DNA of 64,000 bases from contig JAVJUA010000002.1 of assembly GCA_040219935.1 (NCBI GenBank), positions 1-64,000 on the forward strand, read 5' to 3'. Source of the stretch: UBA7803 sp040219935 (GTDB lineage: Bacteria; Pseudomonadota; Gammaproteobacteria; Pseudomonadales; Azotimanducaceae). The position numbers were made by a program, and so were the translations under genes. The notes beneath the pieces are model-generated. The model saw nothing but the letters and a program-made list of their open reading frames with translations, was not told the origin of the DNA and did no database searches. Each line of letters begins with the position of its first letter. Position 1 is the stretch's first letter. Positions 27,468 to 36,275 of the stretch are shown here, one piece after another.

Positions 27468-29717
27468 GTGGCCGCTAGTCACGTTCCGGTGCGGGAAATC
27501 GGTCTCATCGGGCTGGTGGCGCTGGCGCTGTTCACGCTGCTGGCCATGCTCTCCTACTCACCGGTGGACCCGGGCTTCAGCGTCACCGGCGGCCGCGCCG
27601 ACGTCGACAACCTGGTGGGGCCCAGCGGCGCCTGGTTCGCCGACGTCATGCTGTACCTGTTCGGATGGGTGTCCTACCTGCTGCCCGTCGCCCTGGTCAT
27701 CGTCGGCGTGCGCCTGGTGCGGCATCGGCCGCTGCAGCGGTCCTGGCCCGTGGCGGTCACCCGCATCCTCGGCTGGACCGGCGTGGTCATGTTCAGCTGC
27801 GTGCTGGCCCAGCTTCACGTCGGTGGTCCCAGCGTGCTGCCGGCCGGGGTCGGCGGCATTCTCGGGCAATGGCTCATGGGTCTGGGCGTGCCGGTGCTGG
27901 GCTGGGTGGGCCTGACCCTGCTGGCGGTGACGGGGCTGATCATCGGCGCCCAAGCCGCCGCCGGCTTCTCGTGGCTGCACGTGGCCGAGTGGACGGGCCG
28001 GGCGCTGCACCTGCTGTCGGCCGCCGTGGTGGCCTGGGTCGACCGCCGCATCGACGTCTGGCGCCATCGGCGCGACGCCCGGCGCACCGCCGAGAACCTG
28101 CGCGAGACGCGCCGGGTCCGGCTCGATCGCACCAAGGCGGAACGGGCGACCCGCAAGCAGCCGGAGATTCAGCCGCCGGCGCCCCGGGTGCTGCCGACGC
28201 CGGCCCGCCAGCAGAAGCTGTTCCGCAGCACCGGCGCCACGGATCTTCCCGACCTCGACCTGCTCGACGAGCGCCAGCCCGAAGACCAGGGCGGCTACTC
28301 CGAGGCTTCCCTGGAAAAGATGTCCCACCTGCTCGAGTCCAAGCTCAAGGACTTCGGCGTCGAGGCCGAGGTGGTGTCGGTGCTGCCGGGACCGGTGATC
28401 ACGCGCTTCGAGCTGCAGCCGGCCGCCGGCGTCAAGGTGTCCAAGATCAGCGCTCTGGCCAAGGACCTGGCGCGATCGCTGGCGGTGATCAGCGTGCGCA
28501 TCGTCGAGGTGATTCCCAACAAGCCCTACGTCGGCATCGAGATTCCCAACGAGGACCGCGAGGTGGTGCGCCTCAAGGAGATCCTCGCCAGCCCCGCGTT
28601 CCAGGACATGAAGTCGCCGGTCACTTTGGCGCTCGGCAAGGACATCGCCGGCGAGCCGGTCACCGCCGACGTTGCCCGCATGCCGCACCTGTTGGTGGCG
28701 GGCACCACGGGCTCGGGCAAGTCGGTGGGCGTGAACGCCATGCTCTTGAGCCTGCTCTACAAGTCGACGCCGGAAGAGGTGCGCCTGATTCTGGTGGATC
28801 CGAAGATGCTGGAGCTGTCGATCTACGAGGGCATCCCGCACCTGCTCACCCCGGTGGTCACCGACATGCGGGACGCGGCGCAGGCGCTCAACTGGTGCGT
28901 GGCGGAGATGGAACGCCGCTACCGGCTCATGGCCGCGCTCGGCGTCAGGAACCTGGCCGGCTACAACCGCCAGATCCAGGAGGCGGCGAAGAAGGGCAGC
29001 CCGATGCTCGACCCGCTGTGGAGCTCGGAGACCGGCGAGCCGGCCCCGGCTCTGGAGAAGCTGCCCACCATCGTCGTGGTGATCGACGAGTTCGCCGACA
29101 TGATGATGATCGTCGGCAAGAAGGTGGAGCAGCTCATCGCCCGCATCGCCCAGAAGGCGCGCGCCGCCGGCATCCATCTGATTCTGGCGACCCAGCGGCC
29201 GTCGGTGGACGTCATCACCGGCCTGATCAAGGCCAACATCCCCACCCGCATCAGCTTCCAGGTGTCGTCGAAGGTCGACTCCCGCACCATTCTCGATCAG
29301 GGCGGCGCCGAGCAGCTACTCGGCCACGGCGACATGCTCTACCTGCCGCCGGGTACGGCCATGCCCACCCGGGTGCATGGCGCCTTCGTCTCCGACGAGG
29401 AGGTGCATCGGGTGGTGTCCGACTGGAAGGCGCGGGGCGAACCCGACTACCGGCCCGACGTGCTGTCCGGCGGCGACGATGAACCTTTCCTGCCTCTGGA
29501 GTCCAACGGTTCGGCGGAGCAGAGCGACGCCCTCTACGACGAGGCGGTCGCCTTCGTGCTGGAGTCGCGGCGGGCGTCCATTTCCAGCGTGCAACGCAAA
29601 CTGCGCATCGGCTACAACCGCGCTGCGCGCCTGATCGAAGCCATGGAGGAGGCCGGGGTCGTCACCCCGATGAACAGCAATGGCAGCCGTGAAGTCCTGG
29701 TTCCGCATCGCGATTGA
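27468..29717 (+). CDS. ftsK: DNA translocase FtsK
   Basis: Septal DNA pump that segregates chromosome termini and activates XerCD. I start it at GTG 27468, since GGGAG lies six bases upstream; an in-frame ATG at 27417 without such a site would add 17 residues. Four or five N-terminal membrane spans occupy about 1-170. A short basic linker follows (about 180-260), far shorter than in E. coli, as in Pseudomonas-type FtsK. The RecA-like motor has GTTGSGKSVGVNAML near 411 and the Walker B VVVIDEFADMM. The C-terminal gamma winged-helix domain (about 685-749) reads KOPS sites. Confidence 0.94.
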   Translation: MAASHVPVREIGLIGLVALALFTLLAMLSYSPVDPGFSVTGGRADVDNLVGPSGAWFADVMLYLFGWVSYLLPVALVIVGVRLVRHRPLQRSWPVAVTRILGWTGVVMFSCVLAQLHVGGPSVLPAGVGGILGQWLMGLGVPVLGWVGLTLLAVTGLIIGAQAAAGFSWLHVAEWTGRALHLLSAAVVAWVDRRIDVWRHRRDARRTAENLRETRRVRLDRTKAERATRKQPEIQPPAPRVLPTPARQQKLFRSTGATDLPDLDLLDERQPEDQGGYSEASLEKMSHLLESKLKDFGVEAEVVSVLPGPVITRFELQPAAGVKVSKISALAKDLARSLAVISVRIVEVIPNKPYVGIEIPNEDREVVRLKEILASPAFQDMKSPVTLALGKDIAGEPVTADVARMPHLLVAGTTGSGKSVGVNAMLLSLLYKSTPEEVRLILVDPKMLELSIYEGIPHLLTPVVTDMRDAAQALNWCVAEMERRYRLMAALGVRNLAGYNRQIQEAAKKGSPMLDPLWSSETGEPAPALEKLPTIVVVIDEFADMMMIVGKKVEQLIARIAQKARAAGIHLILATQRPSVDVITGLIKANIPTRISFQVSSKVDSRTILDQGGAEQLLGHGDMLYLPPGTAMPTRVHGAFVSDEEVHRVVSDWKARGEPDYRPDVLSGGDDEPFLPLESNGSAEQSDALYDEAVAFVLESRRASISSVQRKLRIGYNRAARLIEAMEEAGVVTPMNSNGSREVLVPHRD

Positions 29718-30333
29718 AGGCGCCGCACTGGCGTGCCTGCTGACCCTGCCGGGTCTGGCTCTCGCCGCCGACGCCTTTGCGGCGGACCGTCAGGCCCTGG
29801 CCGAGCGCCTGCAGGGCACGGCGCTGTACACGGCCGAGTTCACCCAGTCGGTGTTCGGCGTGCGCGGCGAGCTGCTCGAGCAGTCCGAGGGACGGGTCTG
29901 GCTGAAGCGGCCGCTGTTCAAGTGGCTGGTGGAGGAACCGTATCCGCAGACGCTGTTGATCGACGGCGACAGCCTGAAGCTCTACGACCCCGACCTCGAG
30001 CAGCTCACCGTCCGTCCGGTAACGGAGGCGCTGAAGGACACGCCCGTGTCGCTGCTCACCAGCGACGCGGTGGCGCTCTCCGACGACTTCCGGATTCTGC
30101 GCATCGGCGACGCCGAGGGTGAGTCGTTCGTGGTGGAGCCCACCAGCGATGACACGCTGTATCGGGAGATCGTGCTGCACTTCGAAGGCGGCTCCCTGAG
30201 CGGCCTCGACATCATCGATCACCTGGGCCAGCGCACCGAGGTGCGATTCCGCCCCGACGCCGGCGCGACCGCCATCCACGACTCGGTGTTCACGCTCGAG
30301 GTGCCGCCGGGCACCGATGTCATCGGCGGATGA
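29680..30333 (+). CDS. lolA: Outer-membrane lipoprotein carrier protein LolA
   Basis: Periplasmic chaperone that carries lipoproteins from LolCDE to LolB. The 217-residue precursor has a signal peptide (about 1-29, ending LALA-ADAF). The mature part shows the half-barrel pattern AEFTQSVFGVRGELLEQSEG, VWLKRPLFKWLVEEPYPQTLLIDG, and ALSDDFRILRIG. Its start lies inside ftsK (38-base overlap) with no clear ribosome-binding site, so translation probably depends on ftsK; an in-frame GTG three codons on is the alternative. Confidence 0.94.
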   Translation: MAAVKSWFRIAIEGAALACLLTLPGLALAADAFAADRQALAERLQGTALYTAEFTQSVFGVRGELLEQSEGRVWLKRPLFKWLVEEPYPQTLLIDGDSLKLYDPDLEQLTVRPVTEALKDTPVSLLTSDAVALSDDFRILRIGDAEGESFVVEPTSDDTLYREIVLHFEGGSLSGLDIIDHLGQRTEVRFRPDAGATAIHDSVFTLEVPPGTDVIGG

Positions 30334-30334
30334 C

Positions 30335-31600
30335 ATGAGCGCGGGGCCGGGCGTGCCGCTGGCGGAGCGGTTGCGGCCGGCGTCGCTTGCCACCTTCTTC
30401 GGCCAGCGCCACCTGCTGGACCCCGGCAAGCCCCTGCACCGGCTCGCCGGCTCGGGACATCTGCATTCCATGCTGCTGTGGGGCCCCCCCGGCACCGGCA
30501 AGACCACCCTGGCCAAGCTGCTGGCCGCGGGCACCGGGGCGCGGTGGGTGAGCCTGTCGGCGGTGCTGTCCGGGGTCAAGGAGGTGCGGGCCGCCATCGC
30601 CGAGGCGGAAACTGCGCGCACGCGCGGTGAAGCCACGGTGCTGTTCGTCGACGAGGTGCACCGCTTCAACAAGGCCCAGCAGGACGCCTTCCTGCCTCAC
30701 GTCGAGAAGGGCACCGTCACCTTCATCGGCGCCACCACCGAGAACCCGGCCTTCGAGGTCAACGCCGCCTTGCTGTCCCGGGCCCGCGTCTACGTGCTGA
30801 AGGCGCTCGGTCACGAGGATCTGCGGCAGGTGCTGGACCGTGCGCTGGCCGAGGCGTTGCCCCTGACCCTGACCCCAGCGGCGCGGGACGCCCTGGTGGA
30901 CCTGGCCGACGGTGACGCCCGGCGCCTGCTCAACCTGCTCGATGTGGTGGGCCAGCTCGCCGACGGCAGCGTCGACGAGGCCCTGGTGCTGGAGGCGGCC
31001 GGCAGCCGCTACCGGCGCTTCGACAAGGGCGGCGACCAGTTCTACGAGCAGATCTCGGCGCTGCACAAGGCCGTGCGGGGCAGCGACCCGGATGCCGCCC
31101 TGTACTGGTTCTGCCGCATGCTGGACGGCGGCTGCGACCCGCACTACGTGGCACGGCGGCTGGTGCGCATGGCCTCCGAGGACGTGGGCAATGCCGACCC
31201 CCGGGCGCTGCAGCTCACCCTGGCGGCCTGGGACGCCTTCGACCGCCTCGGCGCACCCGAGGGCGAACTGGCGCTGGCGCAGACCGTGCTCTATCTGGCG
31301 TCGGTGCCGAAGAGCAACGCCGCCTATCTCGCCTACGGCGCGGCGAAGGCCCATGTGGCCGACACCGGCTCGCATGCGGTGCCGCTGCACCTGCGCAATG
31401 CGCCCACCCGGCTGCAGAAGACCCTGGGTTACGGCGACGGCTACCGCTACGCCCACGACGAGCCGGACGCCTATGCGGCCGGCGAGCGCTACTGGCCCGA
31501 CGAGCTGGAGCCGGCCGCGTACTATCAGCCCACCGAGCGCGGCCTCGAGGCCAAGATCCGCGCCCGGCTCGAGCGCCTGCGCGGCCGGGGCGAGCCGTGA
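30335..31600 (+). CDS. rarA: Replication-associated recombination protein A (RarA/MgsA)
   Basis: AAA+ clamp-loader-like ATPase acting at stalled replication forks. From the ATG at 30335 it has 421 residues; an in-frame ATG at 30317 inside lolA would add six. Walker A is GPPGTGKTTLAKLL (about 50-63), Walker B FVDEVHRFNKAQQDAFL, and sensor 1 FIGATTENPAFEVN. The tetramerisation domain follows at about 250-421. It overlaps crcB by four bases, and the order ftsK-lolA-rarA-crcB-serS is conserved in Pseudomonas. Confidence 0.96.
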   Translation: MSAGPGVPLAERLRPASLATFFGQRHLLDPGKPLHRLAGSGHLHSMLLWGPPGTGKTTLAKLLAAGTGARWVSLSAVLSGVKEVRAAIAEAETARTRGEATVLFVDEVHRFNKAQQDAFLPHVEKGTVTFIGATTENPAFEVNAALLSRARVYVLKALGHEDLRQVLDRALAEALPLTLTPAARDALVDLADGDARRLLNLLDVVGQLADGSVDEALVLEAAGSRYRRFDKGGDQFYEQISALHKAVRGSDPDAALYWFCRMLDGGCDPHYVARRLVRMASEDVGNADPRALQLTLAAWDAFDRLGAPEGELALAQTVLYLASVPKSNAAYLAYGAAKAHVADTGSHAVPLHLRNAPTRLQKTLGYGDGYRYAHDEPDAYAAGERYWPDELEPAAYYQPTERGLEAKIRARLERLRGRGEP

Positions 31601-31965
31601 TTCAGGCCATGGCCTGGGTGGCGGCCGGCGGCGCCCTGGGCGCCGTGGCGCGCTTTCTGATCTCCACCTGGCTGTTCCTGCCGGGACGGTTCCCATGGGC
31701 GACCCTTGCCATTAACATCGCCGGCTCGCTGGCCATCGGCGTGCTCTGGGGCATCGGCCATAGTCAGCCCTGGTTCGAGCAGTGGGGCCGCTACCTGCTG
31801 GTGGTGGGCCTGCTGGGCGGCTTCACCACGTTCTCGGCGTTTTCCATCGAGACCGCGGCGTTGCTGGAATCGGGCCGCCACGCCCAGGCGCTGGGCTACG
31901 TGCTGGCCAGCGTCATCGGCTGCGTGCTGATGGCCCTGATCGGCCAACGCATCACCAACACCTGA
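31597..31965 (+). CDS. crcB: Fluoride channel CrcB (Fluc)
   Basis: Small dual-topology fluoride exporter of 122 residues with four membrane spans. GGALGAVARFLIS near the start, PWATLAINIAGSLAIG with the pore asparagine, and GGFTTFSAFSIE with the phenylalanine box identify the family. Translation is coupled to rarA by a four-base overlap. No fluoride riboswitch is possible directly ahead, because the upstream bases are coding. Confidence 0.95.
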   Translation: MIQAMAWVAAGGALGAVARFLISTWLFLPGRFPWATLAINIAGSLAIGVLWGIGHSQPWFEQWGRYLLVVGLLGGFTTFSAFSIETAALLESGRHAQALGYVLASVIGCVLMALIGQRITNT

Positions 31966-31982
31966 CCTGCAACGGAACCGCC

Positions 31983-33278
31983 ATGCTCGATCTCAAGACC
32001 CTGCGCCAGGACCCGGACGGCGTGGCAGCGCGGCTGGCCCGCAAGGGCTTTCACCTGGACGTGGACGCCTTCCGCGCCCTGGAGGCACAGCGCCGCGAGT
32101 TGCAGTCGGAGACCGAGCGTCTGCAGAACGAGCGCAACGTGCAGTCGAAGCAGATCGGCCAGGCCAAGGCCCGGGGCGAGGACATCGAGCCGCTGCTGGC
32201 GGCCGTGAGCGGGCTCGGTGAGCGCCTGGAGGCGGTGAAGGCTGCGTTCGATGCGCTGCAGACGCAGCTCAACGCCTTCCTGCAGGGCATTCCCAACCTG
32301 CCCGACGAGTCGGTGCCGGCGGGCCGCAGTGAGGCGGACAACCAGGAGCTGCGCCGCTGGGGCAAGCAGCCTCAGTTCAACTTCGACCCCAGAGACCACG
32401 TCGATCTGGGCGCACAGGCCATGGACTTCGAGACCGCCGCGAAGATCACCGGCAGCCGCTTCGTGGTGCTCAAGGGCGATCTGGCGCGGCTGCAGCGGGC
32501 GCTCACCCAGCTCATGCTCGACACCCACGTCAACGAGCACGGCTATCAGGAGGTGTACGTTCCCTACATCGTCAATGCCGACTCGCTGTACGGCACCGGC
32601 CAGCTACCGAAGTTCGCCGACGACCAGTTCCGGCTCGCCGGCGACGACGACTACTACCTGATTCCCACCGCCGAGGTGCCCGTCACCAACCTGTACCGGG
32701 ACGTGATCCTGCCGGCGGACGCGCTGCCGGTTCGCCACGTTGCGCACACGCCGTGCTTCCGCAGCGAGGCTGGCAGCTACGGCAAGGACACCCGGGGCAT
32801 GATCCGCCAGCACCAGTTCGAGAAGGTGGAGCTGGTGCAGATCGTCCACCCGGAGACGTCCTGGGACGCGCTGGATGCGCTCACCGGGCACGCCGAGGCC
32901 ATACTCCGCAAGCTGGAGCTGCCCTATCGGGCGGTGGTGCTGTGCGGCGGCGACCTGGGCTTCTCGGCGGCCAAGACCATCGACCTGGAGGTGTGGCTGC
33001 CGGGCCAGAACGCCTATCGCGAGATCTCGTCGTGCAGCAACTTCCTCGACTTCCAGGCCCGGCGCCTGCAGGCCCGGTTCCGCAGCGCCGAGACCGGCAA
33101 GCCGGAGCTGGTGCACACCCTGAACGGCTCGGGGTTGGCGGTGGGGCGCACCCTGGTGGCCCTGCTCGAAAACTACCAGGACGGCGACGGCCGGATTCAT
33201 ATTCCAGACGCGCTGCGACCCTACCTGGGCGGTGCGACCGTGATCGACGCACATGGACTATCTGCCGCTCTTCGTTGA
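31983..33278 (+). CDS. serS: Serine--tRNA ligase
   Basis: Charges tRNA-Ser and tRNA-Sec with serine. The 431 residues comprise the N-terminal coiled-coil arm that grips the long variable arm (about 27-105) and a class II catalytic core. Motif 2 lies around HTPCFRSEAGSYGKDTRGMIRQHQF, and motif 3 around NGSGLAVGRTLVALLENYQ. The serine-binding loop appears in TAEVPVTNLYRD. Its last 26 bases overlap cysG. A tRNA-Ser(UGA) gene, one of its substrates, lies at 37232. Confidence 0.97.
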   Translation: MLDLKTLRQDPDGVAARLARKGFHLDVDAFRALEAQRRELQSETERLQNERNVQSKQIGQAKARGEDIEPLLAAVSGLGERLEAVKAAFDALQTQLNAFLQGIPNLPDESVPAGRSEADNQELRRWGKQPQFNFDPRDHVDLGAQAMDFETAAKITGSRFVVLKGDLARLQRALTQLMLDTHVNEHGYQEVYVPYIVNADSLYGTGQLPKFADDQFRLAGDDDYYLIPTAEVPVTNLYRDVILPADALPVRHVAHTPCFRSEAGSYGKDTRGMIRQHQFEKVELVQIVHPETSWDALDALTGHAEAILRKLELPYRAVVLCGGDLGFSAAKTIDLEVWLPGQNAYREISSCSNFLDFQARRLQARFRSAETGKPELVHTLNGSGLAVGRTLVALLENYQDGDGRIHIPDALRPYLGGATVIDAHGLSAALR

Positions 33279-34629
33279 CCTGCGTGGCCGCCCCTGCCTG
33301 CTGGTGGGCGGTGGCGACGTGGCGCACCGCAAGCTCACCCTGCTGCTGCGCGCGGGCGCCGCGGTGGAGGTGATCGCGCCTGAGGTGGGCAGCGACGTGG
33401 CCGCCCTGGCGGACGCCCACGGCCTGCCGGTGCAACGCCGGGGCTTCGAGCCGGCCGACGTGGCCGGACGCTATCTGGTGATCGCCGCCACCGACGACGC
33501 CGCGGTCAATCGCCAGGTGTTCGAAGCCGGCTCCGCGGCTCATACCCTGGTGAACAGCGTCGACCAGCCTGCCATCTCCAGCGCCATCTTTCCGGCCATC
33601 GTCGATCGCAGTCCGGTGCTGGTGGCGGTGTCCACCGGCGGCGCCTCGCCGACCCTGGCACGGCTGGTGCGCAGCTGGATCGAAGCGCGGCTGCCACCGC
33701 GGCTCGGCGCGCTCGCCGCGTTCGTCGGTCTGCGCCGCGACGACGTCAAGGCCGCCCTGCCGGACGTGCCGGCCCGGCAGCGGTTCTGGCAGCGCATCAT
33801 CACCGGCCCGGCCGCCGAGGCCGTGTACCGCGGCGACGACGCGGCCGCCGAGCAAGCGTATCGGGCCGGGCTCGCAGAGCCATCGGCGGCTGGCCCGGGG
33901 CTGGTGGCCCTGATCGGCGCCGGCCCGGGCGACCCAGAGCTGCTGACCCTGAAAGCGCTGCGGCTGCTGCAGGAGGCGGACGTGGTGCTCTACGACAACC
34001 TGGTGAACCGGCAGGTGCTGGAGTACGCGCGGCGCGACGCCGAGCTGCTGTACGTGGGCAAGAAGCGGCGCTTTCACGGCATCCGCCAGGAGGGCATCAA
34101 CGCGCTGCTGCGCGAGCATGCCCTGGCAGGGCGCAACGTGGTGCGGCTGAAGGGCGGCGACCCGTTCATCTTCGGCCGCGGCGGCGAGGAGATCGCCACC
34201 CTGGCCGAGCACGGCATCGACTGCATCGTCGTTCCCGGCATCACCGCGGGGCTGGGGGCAGCCAGCTATGCGGGCATCCCGCTGACCCATCGCGACGTGT
34301 CGCAGTCGGTGCGCTTCGTCACCGGCCACCGCCAGGACGACCGGGTCAACCTGGACTGGCCCGAGTTGGCGCGCCCGGACCAGACCCTGGTGATCTACAT
34401 GGGCCTGCCCGGGCTCGCGGACATTCTCCGTGAGCTGATCGCCCACGGCCTGCCCGCCAGCACCCCGGCGGCGCTGGTGGAGCGGGCGACGCTGCCGGAG
34501 CAGCGGGTGATTCAGGGCACCGTGGCCGATCTTGGCGACCTCGCTCGTGCAGCCGACGTCACCGGCCCGTCCACCACCATCATCGGCAACGTGGTCGGGC
34601 TGCGGCGCCCGGCCGCGGCGCGTCTATAG
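33253..34629 (+). CDS. cysG: Siroheme synthase CysG (multifunctional)
   Basis: Makes siroheme from uroporphyrinogen III in three activities. The N-terminal NAD-dependent dehydrogenase/ferrochelatase module (1-210) has LLVGGGDVAHRKLTLLLRAG and STGGASPTLARLVRSWIE. The C-terminal SAM-dependent methyltransferase (about 215-458) has ALIGAGPGDPELLTLKAL, VRLKGGDPFIFGRGGEE, and VPGITAGLGAASYAGIPLTHR. Length 458 equals E. coli CysG. The start is nested in serS. Its 3' end overlaps tusE on the other strand by six bases. Siroheme serves sulfite and nitrite reductase, consistent with cysB. Confidence 0.97.
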   Translation: MDYLPLFVDLRGRPCLLVGGGDVAHRKLTLLLRAGAAVEVIAPEVGSDVAALADAHGLPVQRRGFEPADVAGRYLVIAATDDAAVNRQVFEAGSAAHTLVNSVDQPAISSAIFPAIVDRSPVLVAVSTGGASPTLARLVRSWIEARLPPRLGALAAFVGLRRDDVKAALPDVPARQRFWQRIITGPAAEAVYRGDDAAAEQAYRAGLAEPSAAGPGLVALIGAGPGDPELLTLKALRLLQEADVVLYDNLVNRQVLEYARRDAELLYVGKKRRFHGIRQEGINALLREHALAGRNVVRLKGGDPFIFGRGGEEIATLAEHGIDCIVVPGITAGLGAASYAGIPLTHRDVSQSVRFVTGHRQDDRVNLDWPELARPDQTLVIYMGLPGLADILRELIAHGLPASTPAALVERATLPEQRVIQGTVADLGDLARAADVTGPSTTIIGNVVGLRRPAAARL

Positions 34630-34935
34630 GCAGTTGGTGGGCCGGGGCAGCCCGGCGATCCGCGCCAGGCGCTTGGCCGGGCTGCCGGGAAAGAGCTGCA
34701 TCAGGTAGATGCTGTTGCCGCGCTCGGCGCCCAGACGTTCCCGTACCTGCTTCACCAGCACGCGCATCGCCGGGGACACCTGATAGTCGCGGTAGAAGTC
34801 GCGGATCAGCCGGATCAGCGCCCAATGCTCGTCGCCGAGCTCGATGCCTTCGTCCGCAGCCAGAGCCGCCGCCACGGACTCGCTCCAGTCGTTCAGGTCG
34901 ACCAGGTAGCCCTCGTTGTCCCGCGGCGGCAGCAC
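34624..34935 (-). CDS. tusE: Sulfur-relay protein TusE (DsrC family)
   Basis: Last carrier of the Tus relay that passes persulfide to MnmA. The 103-residue protein ends GLPRPTNCL, with the penultimate cysteine that is universal in the family. The second cysteine found ten residues upstream in DsrC of sulfur oxidisers and sulfate reducers is absent, so this is TusE and not dissimilatory DsrC. GELDGDEHW-like GIELGDEHWALI and FYRDYQVSPAMRVLVKQV are typical. It begins one base after tusB. Confidence 0.92.
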   Translation of the reverse strand: MLPPRDNEGYLVDLNDWSESVAAALAADEGIELGDEHWALIRLIRDFYRDYQVSPAMRVLVKQVRERLGAERGNSIYLMQLFPGSPAKRLARIAGLPRPTNCL

Positions 34936-34936
34936 C

Positions 34937-35197
34937 TCAGCGCCAGGTCACCACGGGCTGGTGGGCCACCACCAGATCCACGAAGCCGGCATCGTCGATC
35001 ACGGCCGCCTCGGACGGCAGCCGCGCCCCGAGGCCGCGGGCACGCACGTCGGCCGCCAGCACGTACACCGCGCGCGGCAGCGGTGCGGCCGCCGCATAGA
35101 CGCCGTCCTCCAGCAGCAGCACGGCGTCGTCGGCGCCCGCCCGCTCGAGGCAGGCGGGCAGGGCGCGGGCGTGATTGACCAGGTGCAGGGTGGCCAT
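34937..35197 (-). CDS. tusB: Sulfur-relay protein TusB
   Basis: An 86-residue member of the DsrH/TusB family, part of the TusBCD hexamer that accepts sulfur from TusA. MATLHLVNHARALPACLERA at the start and DAVLLLEDGVYAA in the middle are family features. No cysteine is conserved at the usual active position (only one at residue 16), as is common for TusB, which is not itself the sulfur-bearing subunit. Overlaps tusC by one base. Confidence 0.88.
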   Translation of the reverse strand: MATLHLVNHARALPACLERAGADDAVLLLEDGVYAAAAPLPRAVYVLAADVRARGLGARLPSEAAVIDDAGFVDLVVAHQPVVTWR

Positions 35198-35559
35198 CAG
35201 TCGCTGACCACCGCATGCTGACCTGCGATCAACGCCTGCTGACCGGCGCCGTCCAGCAGGGTGACCGGCAGCACCAGATCATCAGGGCTGAGTCCCAGCC
35301 GGCGCAGGGACTCGCCGCAGACGTAGATGTCGTTGACGTCGTACTGGGGCAGGGCGGTGGCGACCCGGCCGACGGTGCGCATCCCGACCGCGTCGCCGTC
35401 CTGATCGCGCAGCAGTTGCCAGACGCCGTCGTCGGCGAACAGTACGCTCACCACCTGATCGAACACGCCGGCCACCAGCACCGCCTCCAGCGCCTCCAGA
35501 GCGTGGCTGGTGGCGTACGGTGGCTGCCGCAGCAGGAACAGGATGCGTCGAGGCGCCAT
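35197..35559 (-). CDS. tusC: Sulfur-relay protein TusC
   Basis: A 120-residue DsrF/TusC subunit of the TusBCD complex. ILFLLRQPPYATSHALEALEAVL at the start and FDQVVSVLFADDGVWQLL are diagnostic. YVCGESLRRLGLS contains its only cysteine. The ATG at 35559 overlaps the tusD stop codon by one base (TGATG), which fixes this start over longer frames. Confidence 0.9.
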   Translation of the reverse strand: MAPRRILFLLRQPPYATSHALEALEAVLVAGVFDQVVSVLFADDGVWQLLRDQDGDAVGMRTVGRVATALPQYDVNDIYVCGESLRRLGLSPDDLVLPVTLLDGAGQQALIAGQHAVVSD

Positions 35560-35951
35560 CAGGCCGCGAACGTGACCAGGCGGTCGGCCTGCATCACCGC
35601 GTCGATGAGCTGGCCGAGGCCGACCACGGCGAAGCTGGGATGCACGTTGGCGGCTGACAGCGAGTACCGGGCCCGCTCTTCCTCGTTCACCACACCCCGC
35701 TTCAGGGACGCGGCGATGCACACCGCCAGCTCCATATCGTGCTCGGCCGCCAGCGCCACCCAGCCGTCCAGCGGCGACGGCTCGTCCTGGGGCGCTACGG
35801 CGATGGCGGAGGCCGCTTGAACGCCGTCATGATAGAAGAACACCCGCGGGATCTCGTGCCCGCCGGCCACGGCCGCCCGCGCGAACCGCAGCGCCGAGGC
35901 CGACGACTGCGACGCGTAGGGCGCGCCATGCACGGCGAGGGCCAATCTCAT
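35559..35951 (-). CDS. tusD: Sulfur-relay protein TusD
   Basis: The 130-residue DsrE/TusD subunit bearing the active cysteine of TusBCD. MRLALAVHGAPYASQSSASALRFA is the N-terminal strand-helix. MELAVCIAASLKRGVV holds the catalytic cysteine (residue 78 by count of the family pattern). First gene of tusD-C-B-E on the minus strand, with AAGGAG upstream of the start. The relay supplies sulfur to mnmA (17817-18986). Confidence 0.92.
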   Translation of the reverse strand: MRLALAVHGAPYASQSSASALRFARAAVAGGHEIPRVFFYHDGVQAASAIAVAPQDEPSPLDGWVALAAEHDMELAVCIAASLKRGVVNEEERARYSLSAANVHPSFAVVGLGQLIDAVMQADRLVTFAA

Positions 35952-36059
35952 CGGTCAGGCAAGCTCCTTACAAGTGGGGGTCAAAGTCTAAACTCCGCCG
36001 CTGCCGGGTGCGAGACAATGCCGGCCACAATAGACGTCTGCATCGTTGGGGGTTTTCGA

Positions 36060-36275
36060 ATGCATACGCAGCTCAAGGGCCGCATCTTTCAGGCGGCAGG
36101 CACGTCGTTCCTGGTGCTGCAGGAGGATCACGAGTCTTCGGAGTGGCTCCGCGTGAAGGAGCTCAACGCCGGCCGCGCGGTTCGTTCCATGCGGGTCGAC
36201 GAGATCGTCGCTCGTCTCCCCGAGTCGGTTACCAGCGCCGCATCCCGAGCCACCGGCGCAGCCGGGAAGGGCTGA
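36060..36275 (+). CDS. Small orphan protein, unknown function
   Basis: A 71-residue frame from the ATG at 36060, which has GGGGG eight bases before it; an ATG at 36018 would add 14 residues. The product is MHTQLKGRIFQAAGTSFLVL followed by a charged middle (EDHESSEWLRVKELNAGRAVRSMRVDEIVARL) and an Ala/Gly-rich tail. The middle looks like a small SH3- or Hfq-like beta barrel, but that is a guess. It is divergent from tusD, and its last 47 bases overlap the aldo/keto reductase gene on the other strand. No family is recognised. Confidence 0.5.
   Translation: MHTQLKGRIFQAAGTSFLVLQEDHESSEWLRVKELNAGRAVRSMRVDEIVARLPESVTSAASRATGAAGKG

Noticed and set aside
31560..31600. Fluoride riboswitch ahead of crcB
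   Set aside because: The upstream bases are rarA coding sequence and crcB overlaps it by four bases.
34624..34935. DsrC of a dissimilatory sulfur pathway
   Set aside because: Only the penultimate cysteine is present; the second cysteine needed for DsrC redox chemistry is missing and no dsrAB is near. tusBCDE for tRNA thiolation fits better.
36038..36052. Fifteen-base sequence shared with 61807-61821
   Set aside because: In 64 kb of GC-rich DNA one or two 15-base matches are expected by chance, and the contexts differ.
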